Both the position numbers and the translations under genes were made by a program. The notes beneath the pieces were generated by a model. That model was not told the DNA's origin and searched no databases. It saw nothing but the letters and a program-made list of their open reading frames with translations. Below, one piece after another: positions 50,785 through 60,734 of a stretch of DNA of 64,000 bases (position 1 is the first letter of the stretch; each line of letters starts with the position of its first letter). Source of the stretch: Corynebacterium canis (GTDB lineage Bacteria > Actinomycetota > Actinomycetes > Mycobacteriales > Mycobacteriaceae); the NCBI RefSeq assembly GCF_030408595.1, contig NZ_CP047080.1:361831-425830 (forward strand). Reading direction: 5' to 3'.

Positions 50785-51016
50785 AGCTGCAGGCCTAGGA
50801 GAGGGCGCGCAACCTCAATGTCGTATCGACGATGCTTGGTTTCTAGCGCCCGAATTATTTGCTCGAAAAAAATACTCAATACTACGGGCGAATTTCGGCC
50901 GCTATTTTTGCATGACCGATTGCGCGCCATACGTTTTCTGCTGAAGTGCCCTGAGAAAGCCTATTGCTGTCGGCTATTTGGTTCCTGAAACGTTTTTCAA
51001 TAAAGGAAGTTTATTC

Positions 51017-51043
51017 GCGGTGCTTGTTTGGGTGAACAAGCAC
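51017..51043. repeat. 9-bp-stem hairpin upstream of IS3 remnant
   Basis: GTGCTTGTT and AACAAGCAC are perfectly complementary around a 6-9-nt loop. There is no T-run. It lies just before the transposase fragment and may be a relic of an IS end. The rest of 50785-51071 shows no gene. Confidence 0.4.
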
Positions 51044-51071
51044 GCCCCAGAAATTTCCCCGGGCCGCGTCG

Positions 51072-51287
51072 TTGGGGATCAATCATCACACTTTGCGGGA
51101 ATGGGTGAAGCTCAGTCGGCGGGCTGAGGCCAAGCAGGCGCGCCAAATTTCTCCAGCGGATGCGGAGCGGCGGATCCGAGAGCTGGAGGCCAAGGTTGCG
51201 GAGCTAACGCGGGCCAATGAGATTCTGGCGGAGGCCTCGGCTTTTTTCGCCGAACCTCCAGACCGCGCCACCCATCCTCACGATTAA
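51072..51287 (+). pseudogene. IS3-family OrfA transposase fragment
   Basis: 71 codons matching the C-terminal two-thirds of IS3 OrfA: helix-turn-helix end INHHTLREWVK and the leucine-zipper part RIRELEAKVAELTRANEILAEASAFFA. The N-terminus and OrfB are missing, and no terminal repeats are evident. A dead remnant. Confidence 0.75.
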
Positions 51288-51702
51288 ACTATTTGCACGA
51301 ACCATCAGTTACTGAAGGCGGGTGTGGGGGTGGTTGGTACCCCTTGTGTTGTGAATGTTGAAATGTGTGTAAGGTCACAGGTTTTTGGTTTCGGGGTGTT
51401 GGGGGTCTCGGTGAAGGTTTGTATCATTTTTGCTGTGTTTGTGCTGTGGTGGGCTTGAGAGGGGTCGGTTTCGGGCTGTGGGGTGTGGTGGTCCCTGTTG
51501 GTGGCGTGGGTTGTGGTTGGGTTGTTCGCAATGGGTGTGGGTGTTGTTTTGCCTGCGTGTGCGGGGTGTGCGGGGGTGGTGTTTCCGGTTGTGGGCGTCG
51601 GGTTTGTGCAGGTGGCAGGCCTTGTAGTGGTTGTGCTGTGAGTGTAGCGTGGGTGATAGTTAGGGAATGAATTGTCGGGGTGGGAAGGGACACCGAGGGA
51701 CG
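51288..51702. other. G/T-rich intergenic stretch before the HNH gene
   Basis: From about 51,310 to 51,660 the plus strand is almost entirely G and T (GTGTGGGTGTTGTTTTG type), with very little A or C. The open frame 51365-51670 encodes a Gly/Cys/Val-biased product with no recognisable domain, and I do not call it. The same bias continues into the 5' half of the HNH gene. Confidence 0.5.
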
Positions 51703-53058
51703 ATGAGTGGCAGTGCTGGTACGGCGGGGCGGCGTGCGTTTTTTGCGTTGCAACGGGTGGATAATGTTGCGGGTCGGGCGACGATCGCTACGAATAAGGT
51801 GTATTTGCGGGTGTTGATGGGCATTGTGGGGGAGGTGGATTTCCCGAATGTGGAGCTGTCGAAGTTTGCGGCGAAAATTTCGACGGATCTTGGTTGGTTC
51901 GGGGCGCGGAAAACGGAATTGGTGTTGGGGTTTGCGTATCGGTTGCGGACCCAGTTGCCGTTGTTGCGTCGGTTGGCGTTGACCACTGGCTGTGTGGGTT
52001 TGGAGTGGGCGTGTGCGATTGAGCGTGGGTTGCAGGATGTGCCGACGACGGTGTCGTTGCAGGTGTTGGATAAGCTGGATCGCTTTTTGGTGAAAATGTT
52101 TACCCCGACCCGGGAGAATCAGACGCTCCCGCCGCCGCGGCGGGTGCAACGCCGCATCGAGGAATGCTTAATCCGCGCGGCGGTGATCAACGGCGCGGCG
52201 AAACCGGCTCTGCCACCGCCGGAAATCATGGTTTATCCCAGCCCCACGGTGCCCGGCCGGATCGTGTTCAACGCCGAGTTGGACGAGCTGGCAGCCGTGG
52301 AAGTCGAAGCGGCCATTGAGACCCATGCCCGCGCCAGGAAACTCACCAAAACGGAGGCGCTGGTGGAGCTTGTGTGTGGGGATGAAACCACCCGTGCGAA
52401 ACATCGGAAAGTGGTGATTTTCGGGGTGGGGTCCTTCCAGCCGAATGTGCCGCTGCATATCGATCGGTTGCGCGTGACCGCCACCTTGACCGATGAGCAA
52501 CGCCAGATCATTGCGGCGATGCAGCCGGAGTACCGCAACGCCCTGGAGGTGGCCCAAGAATGCCATGCGGAGCATGACCCCACCCCGGAGCAACGCAGCC
52601 TGGTGTACCTGCGCGATGGGCATTGCATGTTCCCGGATTGCGCCATCAACGCCGATCATTGTGACGTGGATCATGTGATTAATTATGAGGCGGGCGGTTG
52701 GACCACCGGCAGCAACCTGCAATCCTTGTGCCGCCACCACCACAACATGAAAACCGATCGCAGAGTCGCCGCCACAGGCAGCATCGACGGCACCATCACC
52801 TGGACCGACCCGGAAACCGACGAAATCATCGGGGTGGTCACCCCCGACGGGCCCCTCGCCGGGATCCAGGGCGGGATCGAAGGCATCACCACCCGCCACT
52901 CCGGCAAAACCCCCGCCGACGACAACACCGACCCACCCGAACACGACGGCCGCGGCAACTGGGGCTACACCTGGAGCCACAAAAACACCCGCACCCGCAA
53001 ACACCGCGACCAACAACGCCCCACCCCACCACCGGACAACGAACCACCACCATTCTGA
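51703..53058 (+). CDS. HNH endonuclease of the DUF222/13E12 repeat type
   Basis: About 451 aa. A helical DUF222-like N-terminal region precedes an HNH nuclease domain near residues 305-360: RDGHCMFPDCAINADHCDVDHVINYEAGG and LCRHHHNMKT hold the zinc-binding Cys pairs and catalytic His. The C-terminus (about 60 residues) is Pro/Asp/His-rich and disordered. Such genes are multi-copy and often associated with mobile DNA in actinobacteria; their role is not settled. ATG 51703 follows GAGGGA; an upstream ATG 51667 is possible. Codon third positions shift from G/T-rich at the 5' end to C-rich at the 3' end. Confidence 0.85.
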   Translation: MSGSAGTAGRRAFFALQRVDNVAGRATIATNKVYLRVLMGIVGEVDFPNVELSKFAAKISTDLGWFGARKTELVLGFAYRLRTQLPLLRRLALTTGCVGLEWACAIERGLQDVPTTVSLQVLDKLDRFLVKMFTPTRENQTLPPPRRVQRRIEECLIRAAVINGAAKPALPPPEIMVYPSPTVPGRIVFNAELDELAAVEVEAAIETHARARKLTKTEALVELVCGDETTRAKHRKVVIFGVGSFQPNVPLHIDRLRVTATLTDEQRQIIAAMQPEYRNALEVAQECHAEHDPTPEQRSLVYLRDGHCMFPDCAINADHCDVDHVINYEAGGWTTGSNLQSLCRHHHNMKTDRRVAATGSIDGTITWTDPETDEIIGVVTPDGPLAGIQGGIEGITTRHSGKTPADDNTDPPEHDGRGNWGYTWSHKNTRTRKHRDQQRPTPPPDNEPPPF

Positions 53059-53224
53059 ACCGAACAAGCGGCTGGGCTTCCGCGACCGCGTGGGAACAAT
53101 AGTGCAGACCTTTTATCAAAAAAGCTACCAAAGGGGTGGTGCGGAAACCCCTGCTTAATGGCGCTGAATCGTTAAATTTGCAGGTCAAGTAGTTTGACAG
53201 GGTTTGTAACCATGCGTTGAATCG

Positions 53225-54247
53225 GTGTGCGTGTATAAGTTTTTGCGCGCTGTAAAACCCGCGAGATTCGCGGCAATTGTCCTCGGTACCGCTGTAATAC
53301 TTGCAGGTTGCTCCTCAACCGGAGGGGCGCCGCGTACGGAAACCGGGGGAGCGAACGGGGTCGGTGAGGGTGGCGGCGTCGATACGCAGCGGAAAGTGGT
53401 AGCGCTGGTGAGCCACGGCGCGCCCGGCGACACGTTTTGGGACCTTGTTCGAAAGGGTGCGGAAGACGCCGCGCGCAAAAGTAATATCGAACTGAGGTAT
53501 TCTTCGGACCCGCAGGCGCCGAACCAGGCGAACCTCGTGCAATCGGCCATCGACAGTAACGTTGACGGTATCGCGGTCACCATGCCGAACGCACAAGCGA
53601 TTGGGCCGGCGGCGCAGAAAGCGGTAGACGCGGGCATTCCGGTGGTCGGCCTGAACGCGGGCATGACGGAGTACCAAAAGTACGGTTTGCAGGGGTTTTT
53701 CGGGCAGGATGAATCCGTTGCGGGCGAAATGGCGGGCAAACGTTTGGCCGAAGACGGCGCCGCGAACGTATTGTGCGTGATTCATGAGCAGGGCAATTCT
53801 TCGCAGGAGGCACGCTGCGGGGGTATTGAAAAAGGCCTTGGAAAGAAGGTGGAAATCCTGTACGTGAACGGCCAGGACCTCACCAGCGTGCAAGCGACCG
53901 TGCAAACCAAGCTCGCCCAAGACCCGAGCATCGATTGGATCATGGGTTTGGTTGCCCCGGTAGCGCTCACCAGCGTTCAATCCGTGGAAGCCGCCGGTAG
54001 TAAGGCCAAGATTTCCACCTTTGACACCAATGGCGAGCTCGTGGATGCGATCAAGTCCGGCACCATCGAATGGGCCGTTGACCAGCAGCCTTACCTGCAG
54101 GGCTACCTTGCCGTGGATTCACTGTGGCTGGACGTGCGCAACGGCTCCACGCTCGGCGGCGGGAACCCGGTATATACGGGCCCCTCGTTCGTCGACGCGG
54201 ACAATGTCGAACAAATTGCCGACGCCGCGAAGGCGGGCCTGCGATGA
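53225..54247 (+). CDS. Sugar ABC substrate-binding lipoprotein
   Basis: 340 aa, GTG start (a second GTG at 53231 is possible). Signal peptide with lipobox LAGC (Cys29). The mature part is a type-I periplasmic sugar-binding protein (DTFWDLVRKGAEDAARKSNIEL; IDSNVDGIAVTMPNAQAIGPAAQKAVDAGIPVVGLNAG; TFDTNGELVDAIKSGTIEWAVDQQPYLQGYLAVDSL), the RbsB/FrcB class. The exact sugar is unknown. It overlaps the permease gene by 4 bp. TTGACA (53194-53199) with TTGAAT 17 bp on would start transcription close to the start codon. Confidence 0.9.
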   Translation: MCVYKFLRAVKPARFAAIVLGTAVILAGCSSTGGAPRTETGGANGVGEGGGVDTQRKVVALVSHGAPGDTFWDLVRKGAEDAARKSNIELRYSSDPQAPNQANLVQSAIDSNVDGIAVTMPNAQAIGPAAQKAVDAGIPVVGLNAGMTEYQKYGLQGFFGQDESVAGEMAGKRLAEDGAANVLCVIHEQGNSSQEARCGGIEKGLGKKVEILYVNGQDLTSVQATVQTKLAQDPSIDWIMGLVAPVALTSVQSVEAAGSKAKISTFDTNGELVDAIKSGTIEWAVDQQPYLQGYLAVDSLWLDVRNGSTLGGGNPVYTGPSFVDADNVEQIADAAKAGLR

Positions 54248-55299
54248 CCACAACCACGACTACTCCCGCAGCGACCGACAACGGGCACGAGGATCGGCTG
54301 CCCACTCGGTCCACCTTTGATAGGGTGATCCGCCGCCCCGAACTCGCCAGCCTATTGGGCGCGATAGTTATCTTTGTGTTGTTTATGGTGGTGGCTCCGG
54401 CATTTCGTTCGTGGGATTCCGTAGCCACGGTGCTGTACACCTCTTCCACCATGGGCATCGTCGCCCTCGCGGTAGGCATGCTGATGATCGGCGATGAGTT
54501 CGATCTTTCCTCTGGCGTTGCGGTAACCACCGCCGCCCTCGCGGCCACCATGTTGAATTACAACCTGCACCTTAACTCGTGGGTCGGTGCCGCCATCTCG
54601 CTGGCAATCGCACTGGCTATCGGTGCGCTCAACGGCTGGCTCGTCACTCGAACAGGTATTCCATCGTTCCTTATTACCCTGAGCGCGTTCCTGATGCTGC
54701 AGGGGCTGAACCTGGCCATCACCAAGCTGGTGACCAACCAGGTAGCCACCCCGACCATCGCGGATATGGAAGGGTTTTACTCCGCCAATATGGTCTTTGC
54801 CAGCAATGTCAATGTGTTCGGCGTGCAGGTTCGCGTCACCGTGTTTTGGTGGATCCTCTTTGTTGTCCTCGCGTCGCTCCTGTTGCACCGCACCCGTTTT
54901 GGCAACTGGATTTTCGCCGCCGGTGGTGACGCGGAGGCGGCCTATGCGGTGGGCGTCCCCGTGCGCCGCGTGAAGATCACGCTGTTTATGTTTGTGGGTT
55001 TCGCCGCCTGGTTTGTGGGCATGCACACCCTGTTTACCTTTGATTCCATCCAGGCCGGCCAAGGTGTGGGCAACGAGTTTCTGTATATCATCGCCGCGGT
55101 CATCGGCGGGTGCGCGCTGACGGGCGGTAAGGGCACGGCCGTCGGCACTGCTATTGGGGCGCTGATCTTCGGCATGACCAACCAGGGCATCGTGTATGCG
55201 GGCTGGAACCCGGATTGGTTCAAGTTCTTCCTCGGCGCCATGCTGCTGTTTGCCGTTGTAACAAACCTGTTCGTGGCTCGGTATACGGAGGCTCGCTGA
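54244..55299 (+). CDS. Sugar ABC permease (RbsC/FrcC class)
   Basis: 351-aa permease of the ribose/xylose/fructose branched-chain-type family, with about nine to ten membrane segments, the NGWLVTRTGIPSFLITLSAFLMLQGLNL stretch and GNWIFAAGGDAEAAYAVGVPVRRVK coupling loop. The ATG at 54244 overlaps the binding-protein stop (ATGA); the stop overlaps the ATPase ATG by one base. Confidence 0.92.
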   Translation: MTTTTTTPAATDNGHEDRLPTRSTFDRVIRRPELASLLGAIVIFVLFMVVAPAFRSWDSVATVLYTSSTMGIVALAVGMLMIGDEFDLSSGVAVTTAALAATMLNYNLHLNSWVGAAISLAIALAIGALNGWLVTRTGIPSFLITLSAFLMLQGLNLAITKLVTNQVATPTIADMEGFYSANMVFASNVNVFGVQVRVTVFWWILFVVLASLLLHRTRFGNWIFAAGGDAEAAYAVGVPVRRVKITLFMFVGFAAWFVGMHTLFTFDSIQAGQGVGNEFLYIIAAVIGGCALTGGKGTAVGTAIGALIFGMTNQGIVYAGWNPDWFKFFLGAMLLFAVVTNLFVARYTEAR

Positions 55300-56057
55300 T
55301 GTCCATTGTGTCGCTTGTGGATGTTTCCAAGAGCTACGGCACGTTCCGCGCGTTGTCCGGCGTGAACCTTGATATCGACGCTGGCGAGGTCGTGTGCGTG
55401 CTGGGGGATAACGGCGCCGGCAAGTCTACGTTGATTAAGGTGCTCGCGGGCCTGCACCCGCCCACGTCCGGCGAGGTGCTTATCGACGGCGCGCCGGCCC
55501 ACCTTGACTCGCCCGCTGCGGCGTTGGAGGCTGGCATCGCCACCGTGTATCAGGACCTCGCCGTGGTTGACCAGATGTCGGTGTGGCGCAATTTCTTCCT
55601 TGGCCAGGAATTGACGGGCCCGTTCGGGTTGCTCAAGCGTGCGGAGATGCGTTCGATTACGCGCGAGCAATTACGTTCGATGGGTATTGACCTTCCCGAT
55701 GTGGAGGTTCCGGTGTCGAGTTTGTCGGGCGGCCAGCGCCAAGTTGTCGCCATTGCGAGGGCGATTTATTTTGGTGCCCGGGTGGTGATTTTGGACGAAC
55801 CTACCGCCGCTTTGGGGGTAAAGCAATCGGGAATGGTGTTGCGGTTTATTGCCGCCGCGCGTGACCGTGGTACAGCGGTTGTATTGATCACTCACAATCC
55901 GCATCATGCGCACTTAGTTGGTGATCGATTTACCATTTTGAACATGGGGAAGCAGGTACTAAGCGCAGGTAGAGACCAAGTTACGGTCGATGAATTGGCG
56001 CTGCAAATGGCGGGCGGCGGTGAGCTAGATACGTTGCAACACGAATTGGCGCGGTGA
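55299..56057 (+). CDS. Sugar ABC ATPase, single nucleotide-binding domain
   Basis: 252-aa ATPase. Walker A is GDNGAGKST, signature SSLSGGQRQ, Walker B VVILDEPTAAL, switch LITHNPHHAHLV. Unlike RbsA or XylG (two fused ATPase domains, about 500 aa) this has only one, as in FrcA, so the transporter would carry a homodimeric motor. Last gene of the binding protein-permease-ATPase operon. Confidence 0.92.
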   Translation: MSIVSLVDVSKSYGTFRALSGVNLDIDAGEVVCVLGDNGAGKSTLIKVLAGLHPPTSGEVLIDGAPAHLDSPAAALEAGIATVYQDLAVVDQMSVWRNFFLGQELTGPFGLLKRAEMRSITREQLRSMGIDLPDVEVPVSSLSGGQRQVVAIARAIYFGARVVILDEPTAALGVKQSGMVLRFIAAARDRGTAVVLITHNPHHAHLVGDRFTILNMGKQVLSAGRDQVTVDELALQMAGGGELDTLQHELAR

Positions 56058-56158
56058 CATTTTTTGGATACTACGCGCGCAAGGTTTATTAGATTGTGAC
56101 CAACACGGCTAACTATCGCAGTAGATACTAAACGTTCTGTCTAATAGCATTCCTGTAT

Positions 56159-56929
56159 ATGACGTCATTATCTGAGCTGCTGGCAACGGATGCGATCGCT
56201 CTGGATGTCCAGGTGCCCCATTGGGAAGCCGCGATCCGGCTCGCGGGGCAACTCCTCGAATGCACGGGTGCGGTCGAGCCGGAATATACGGAGGCGATGG
56301 TGGACGTTGTCAAGGACAACGGGCCGTATATCGTCGTCGCCCCCGGGTTTGCATTCGCACATGCGCGTCCTTCCCGTGCGGTGCACACGACCGCCATGGC
56401 GTGGGTGCGCCTCGCGGAGCCCGTGGAGTTCGGCCATGCGAAGAATGACCCGGTGTCGCTCGTGGTGGCGTTGGCGGCGAAGGATAGTACGGAGCATCAG
56501 AAGGCGATGGCGCAGCTCGCCCGCATGCTCAGCAAGCCGGACACGAAGGCGCTTCTCGACGCCGCGATGAGCGGCCAAGACCTCCTAGCAATCCTCGGTG
56601 ACCAATCCGCGGCGCCCGAACCGGAGGAGATTACCGATACCGCCCGGAATAAGATCTTGACGGTCTGCGGCAATGGCCTGGGCACGTCCCTGTTTTTAAA
56701 GAACACGCTGCAGGAGGTGCTGAGCCGGTGGGGTTGGGCACCGTATATCACCGTTGAGGCCACAGACACGATCTCCGCGAAGGGTAAGGCCAAGGAGGCG
56801 GATCTGATCTTGACCTCCGGCGAGATCGCGCACACGCTTGGCGATCTTGGGGTCCCGGTGGCCGTTATTCATAATTTCACTGATCCATTTGAGGTGGACG
56901 CCGTGTTGCGTGACCTCTACGACGTCTAG
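56159..56929 (+). CDS. PTS EIIA-EIIB fusion, ascorbate type (UlaC-UlaB)
   Basis: 256 aa. Residues about 1-145 are an EIIA domain of the mannitol/fructose-like type with phospho-His68 in AFAHARP. Residues about 160-256 are an EIIB domain with phospho-Cys170 in TVCGNGLGTS. EIIA passes phosphate to EIIB, which phosphorylates sugar coming through the EIIC encoded next. The fused order IIA-IIB differs from the separate UlaB and UlaC of E. coli. The 101-bp gap upstream has no clear promoter; no ula catabolic genes are nearby. Confidence 0.88.
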   Translation: MTSLSELLATDAIALDVQVPHWEAAIRLAGQLLECTGAVEPEYTEAMVDVVKDNGPYIVVAPGFAFAHARPSRAVHTTAMAWVRLAEPVEFGHAKNDPVSLVVALAAKDSTEHQKAMAQLARMLSKPDTKALLDAAMSGQDLLAILGDQSAAPEPEEITDTARNKILTVCGNGLGTSLFLKNTLQEVLSRWGWAPYITVEATDTISAKGKAKEADLILTSGEIAHTLGDLGVPVAVIHNFTDPFEVDAVLRDLYDV

Positions 56930-56938
56930 GAGACCATC

Positions 56939-58450
56939 GTGGATGTAGTCATCTCGATCTCCGAATTCCTTGTCAACGAGATCCTGGCGGTACCCGCCTT
57001 TCTCATTGGTTTGATCACGGCGGTCGGTCTGGCCGCCCTGAAGAAACCCAGCGGCCAGGTCATCGGTGGTGCCTTCAAGGCCACCTTGGGGTTCCTGCTG
57101 ATCGGTGCGGGGGCCACGCTGGTGGTGGCCTCCCTGGAACCGCTTGGCGCGATGATCCAAGGGGCCACCGGGGCGCAGGGCGTGGTGCCCACCAATGAGG
57201 CCATTGCGGGCATTGCCCAGCAGCAATATGGTGCGCAGGTCGCCTGGTTGATGATCTTGGGTTTTGCCATCAGCCTGGTGCTGGCGCGTTTTACCCCGCT
57301 GCGCTATGTGTTCCTGACGGGGCATCACGTGCTGTTTATGGCCACCATGCTCACCATCATTTTGGCCACCGCGGGTTATAGCTCGTGGGTGGTGGTGCTC
57401 GGCGGCGGCGTGCTCCTGGGCGTCTTGATGGTGTCCATGCCCGCCTTGGTGCACCCCTGGATGCGGCGGGTGACTGGTGATGATTCGATCGCCATGGGGC
57501 ATTTCGGCTCCGCGGGCTATATCGCGGCGGGCGCGGTGGGCTCGTTGGTGGGTGGGAAACGCAGCCGCTCCACCGAGGAATTGGTGCTGCCGGAGGGCCT
57601 GCGCTTCCTGCGGGATTCCATGGTGGCCACGGCGCTTTCCATGGTGATTATGTATGTGATCCTGGCGCTGGCCATGCTGTGGCGGGTGGGCAAGGAGCAG
57701 GCCTTCGGCGCGTTTGAAGACGGTGCCACCAGCGTGGGGAATTACCTCATGCAATCGGTCACCCAGGGCCTGCAATTCGGCGTGGCGGTGGCCGTGATCC
57801 TGTTTGGTGTGCGCACCATCCTTGGGGAGCTCGTGCCGGCCTTCCAAGGTATCGCGGCGAAGGTGGTGCCGGGTGCCATTCCGGCCCTGGATTGCCCGAT
57901 CGTGTTCCCCTACGCCCAGAACGCCGTGCTTATCGGCTTTATTTCGTCCTTTGTCGGCGGCCTAGTTGGGCTGCTGATCTTGTCTTCGGTATTGAATCCG
58001 CAATTCGGCGTGGCGCTGATCCTGCCCGGCTTGGTTCCGCACTTCTTTACCGGCGGTGCCGCAGGCGTGTTTGGCAATGCCACCGGCGGCCGCAGGGGGG
58101 CGGTCTTCGGGGCGTTTACAAACGGCCTGCTGATTACCTTCCTGCCCGCGTTTTTGCTTCAGGTGTTGGGGGACTTCGGTTCCGAAAACACCACCTTCGG
58201 CGACGCGGACTTTGGCTGGTTCGGCATCGCGGTGGGTTCCGCGGCCAAGCTTGGTGGTCTCGGCGGCTTGGCGCTGATCGCATTGGTAGGAGTCGTGGTG
58301 TTTGGTTTGGCAATAATTACGCAGAAGAAAATGGCTGGCAGCGTGATGGCTAGCATCACCGAGGCCCCCGAGCCGCCGCCGAACAAATACCCGAAGATCG
58401 CGCCGCCCAAGGGGGCGCCGAAACCCCCGCCTGTGCTGGAGCTGCACTAG
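56939..58450 (+). CDS. ulaA: PTS EIIC, ascorbate-type permease
   Basis: 503-aa UlaA-family membrane component, GTG start preceded by AGGAGA. About 11-12 membrane segments; family blocks include FTPLRYVFLTGHHVLFMATML, HPWMRRVTGDDSIAMGHFGS, PALDCPIVFPYAQNAVLIGF and HFFTGGAAGVFGNATGGRRG. A Pro/Lys-rich cytoplasmic tail of about 35 residues follows. With the upstream IIA-IIB protein it forms a complete PTS permease; L-ascorbate is the family substrate but has to be taken as inference. Confidence 0.9.
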   Translation: MDVVISISEFLVNEILAVPAFLIGLITAVGLAALKKPSGQVIGGAFKATLGFLLIGAGATLVVASLEPLGAMIQGATGAQGVVPTNEAIAGIAQQQYGAQVAWLMILGFAISLVLARFTPLRYVFLTGHHVLFMATMLTIILATAGYSSWVVVLGGGVLLGVLMVSMPALVHPWMRRVTGDDSIAMGHFGSAGYIAAGAVGSLVGGKRSRSTEELVLPEGLRFLRDSMVATALSMVIMYVILALAMLWRVGKEQAFGAFEDGATSVGNYLMQSVTQGLQFGVAVAVILFGVRTILGELVPAFQGIAAKVVPGAIPALDCPIVFPYAQNAVLIGFISSFVGGLVGLLILSSVLNPQFGVALILPGLVPHFFTGGAAGVFGNATGGRRGAVFGAFTNGLLITFLPAFLLQVLGDFGSENTTFGDADFGWFGIAVGSAAKLGGLGGLALIALVGVVVFGLAIITQKKMAGSVMASITEAPEPPPNKYPKIAPPKGAPKPPPVLELH

Positions 58451-58710
58451 GTGCTCGGGAGGGCGCGGCGTCGAAAAGAAAACATCTTGTGTGCTGGAGA
58501 GTTCTACTGTAAGGTTGCGCCTTGGACCTGAAATAGGTCTGTGTACGTTATTATTCCTACTTTGTTGTAGGCCCCCCGCCCCACGGCGTCCATCTCTTTT
58601 CAGGCAGCGAGCCGCAGCATTATTGAGTGCTGGTGGCGAGAGTGGCCGGTGACAGGTGATAACGCCGGGTGGGGAAGGAACCGCAACGAGAAAGGCTCCA
58701 AGGTCACCTT

Positions 58711-59109
58711 ATGACCATGACTGATCCTATCGCCGACATGTTGTCGCGCGTGCGTAACGCAAACAATGCGTACCACGACACCGTGTCGATGCCCTCTTCG
58801 AAGCTGAAGGTCAATATTGCAGAGATCCTGAAGCAAGAGGGCTACATCGCTGACTACTCTGTTGAGGACGCCAAGGTTGGCAAGACCCTCAACATCACCC
58901 TGAAGTACGGCCCGACCCGTGAGCGCTCCATCGCAGGTGTGCGTCGCGTGTCCAAGCCGGGTCTGCGTGTGTATGCAAAATCCACCAACCTGCCGAAGGT
59001 GCTGGGCGGCTTGGGCGTGGCTATTATCTCCACGTCTCAGGGTCTGCTCACCGATCGCCAGGCCAACCAGAAGCGCGTGGGCGGAGAAGTCCTCGCCTAC
59101 GTGTGGTAA
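58711..59109 (+). CDS. rpsH: 30S ribosomal protein S8
   Basis: S8 (132 aa), central-domain assembly protein; the C-terminal [26 protein letters not shown] is complete. ATG 58711 is used (58717 also possible). It starts a new block after a 260-bp gap that contains the 13-mer variant GGCGTCGAAAAGA (58467-58479). Confidence 0.99.
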   Translation: MTMTDPIADMLSRVRNANNAYHDTVSMPSSKLKVNIAEILKQEGYIADYSVEDAKVGKTLNITLKYGPTRERSIAGVRRVSKPGLRVYAKSTNLPKVLGGLGVAIISTSQGLLTDRQANQKRVGGEVLAYVW

Positions 59110-59126
59110 GGGAGGACTGAGTACAC

Positions 59127-59663
59127 ATGTCGCGTATTGGTAAGAATCCGGTTGTTATCCCCGCCGGTGTGGAAACGAAGATCGACGGCCAGCTGGTGGA
59201 CGTCAAGGGCCCGAAGGGTTCCTTGTCTTTCGAGGTTCCGGCGCCGATCGTTGTGAACCAGGAGGGCAACGAGATCGTTGTCACCCGCCCGGATGATAAC
59301 CGTAAGAGCCGCGCCCTGCACGGGCTGTCCCGTTCGCTGATCCACAACATGGTTGTTGGTGTCACCGAGGGCTACACCATCAAGATGGAAATCTTCGGTG
59401 TTGGTTACCGTGTGCAGGCTAAGGGTAAGGACCTGGAGTTCTCCCTCGGCTACAGCCACCCGATTCTGATTGAGGCTCCGGAGGGCGTCACCTTTGCGGT
59501 TGACGGCACCACCAAGTTCTCCATTTCGGGTATCGACAAGCAGAAGGTCGGCCAGATCGCCGCTATCATCCGTCGCCTGCGGAAGGACGACCCCTACAAG
59601 GGTAAAGGCATCCGCTACGAGGGTGAGCAGATCCGCCGCAAGGTCGGAAAGACGGGTAAGTAA
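59127..59663 (+). CDS. rplF: 50S ribosomal protein L6
   Basis: L6 (178 aa), two-domain protein near the factor-binding site; complete, ending with the signature [21 protein letters not shown]. Its stop overlaps the rplR ATG by one base. Confidence 0.99.
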   Translation: MSRIGKNPVVIPAGVETKIDGQLVDVKGPKGSLSFEVPAPIVVNQEGNEIVVTRPDDNRKSRALHGLSRSLIHNMVVGVTEGYTIKMEIFGVGYRVQAKGKDLEFSLGYSHPILIEAPEGVTFAVDGTTKFSISGIDKQKVGQIAAIIRRLRKDDPYKGKGIRYEGEQIRRKVGKTGK

Positions 59664-60064
59664 TGAGCAATACCGCAGAGAACAAGCGTCTCCCAATCGG
59701 CAAGGACATTTCCACTCGGCGTCGTTTGGCACGTGCCCGCCGCCATGGACGTATCCGCAAGACCCTGCGCGGCACCCCCGAGGCGCCGCGTTTGGTTGTG
59801 CACCGCACCTCCCGTCACATGCACGCTCAGGTTATCGACGATCTCGCGGGCCACACCCTGGCCGCCGCCTCCACCATGGAAGCCGATGTGCGCGCCATGG
59901 AAGGCGACAAGAAAGCCCGTGCAGCTAAAGTTGGCGAGCTCATCGCTGAGCGCGCCAAGGCTGCCGGCATCGAGGTCATCGTCTTTGACCGTGCAGGTTA
60001 CAAGTACCACGGCCGCGTCGCCGCACTCGCGGACGCTGCCCGTGAAGGTGGTCTGAAGTTCTAA
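59663..60064 (+). CDS. rplR: 50S ribosomal protein L18
   Basis: L18 (133 aa), 5S rRNA binder, with [20 protein letters not shown] and the C-terminal [26 protein letters not shown]. Confidence 0.99.
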   Translation: MSNTAENKRLPIGKDISTRRRLARARRHGRIRKTLRGTPEAPRLVVHRTSRHMHAQVIDDLAGHTLAAASTMEADVRAMEGDKKARAAKVGELIAERAKAAGIEVIVFDRAGYKYHGRVAALADAAREGGLKF

Positions 60065-60101
60065 TGGCCACCATCAAAAACATCAACGGAAGGAACGCGT
60101 A

Positions 60102-60731
60102 ATGCCGGGACGTGAACGGCGTGACGGCGGACGCTCCGCCGACAATACCAACGAAAACCGCAACGAGCGTCGGGGCCGCAACCGCGACGACCGTCGCAAC
60201 CAGCAGCAGGACGAGCGCTCGCAGTACATCGAGCGCGTTGTCACCATCAACCGTGTCTCCAAGGTGGTCAAGGGTGGCCGTCGCTTCAGCTTCACCGCCT
60301 TGGTCATCGTCGGTGACGGCCAAGGCATGGTCGGCGTAGGCTACGGCAAGGCCAAGGAAGTTCCCGCCGCAATCCAAAAGGGCGCTGAAGAAGCACGTAA
60401 GAACTTCTTCCGCGTCCCGATGGTGGCGGGCACCATCACCCACCCCGTCCAGGGGGAGGCAGCCGCCGGCATCGTGATGATGCGCCCGGCCGCCCCCGGT
60501 ACCGGTGTGATCGCCGGTGGCGCCGCCCGCCCCGTGCTGGAATGCGCCGGTGTGCAGGACATCCTGTGCAAGTCTCTCGGCTCTGACAACGCCATCAACG
60601 TCGTCCACGCCACCGTGGATGGCCTGAAGCAGCTGGTCCGCCCCGAAGAGGTCGCAGCCCGCCGCGGCAAGACCCTCGAAGAGGTTGCCCCGGCACGCAT
60701 GCTGCGCGCACGCGCAGGTCAGGAGGCGTAA
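60102..60731 (+). CDS. rpsE: 30S ribosomal protein S5
   Basis: S5 (209 aa), mRNA-entry and fidelity protein. A basic, Asn/Arg-rich N-terminal extension (about 45 residues) typical of actinobacteria precedes the RNA-binding domain [33 protein letters not shown]. The spectinomycin loop shows no deletion. Confidence 0.99.
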   Translation: MPGRERRDGGRSADNTNENRNERRGRNRDDRRNQQQDERSQYIERVVTINRVSKVVKGGRRFSFTALVIVGDGQGMVGVGYGKAKEVPAAIQKGAEEARKNFFRVPMVAGTITHPVQGEAAAGIVMMRPAAPGTGVIAGGAARPVLECAGVQDILCKSLGSDNAINVVHATVDGLKQLVRPEEVAARRGKTLEEVAPARMLRARAGQEA

Positions 60732-60734
60732 ATC

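Noticed and set aside
51365..51670. 101-codon open frame rich in Gly, Cys and Val
   Set aside because: Explained by the G/T-rich composition of the region, which depletes stop codons; no domain seen.
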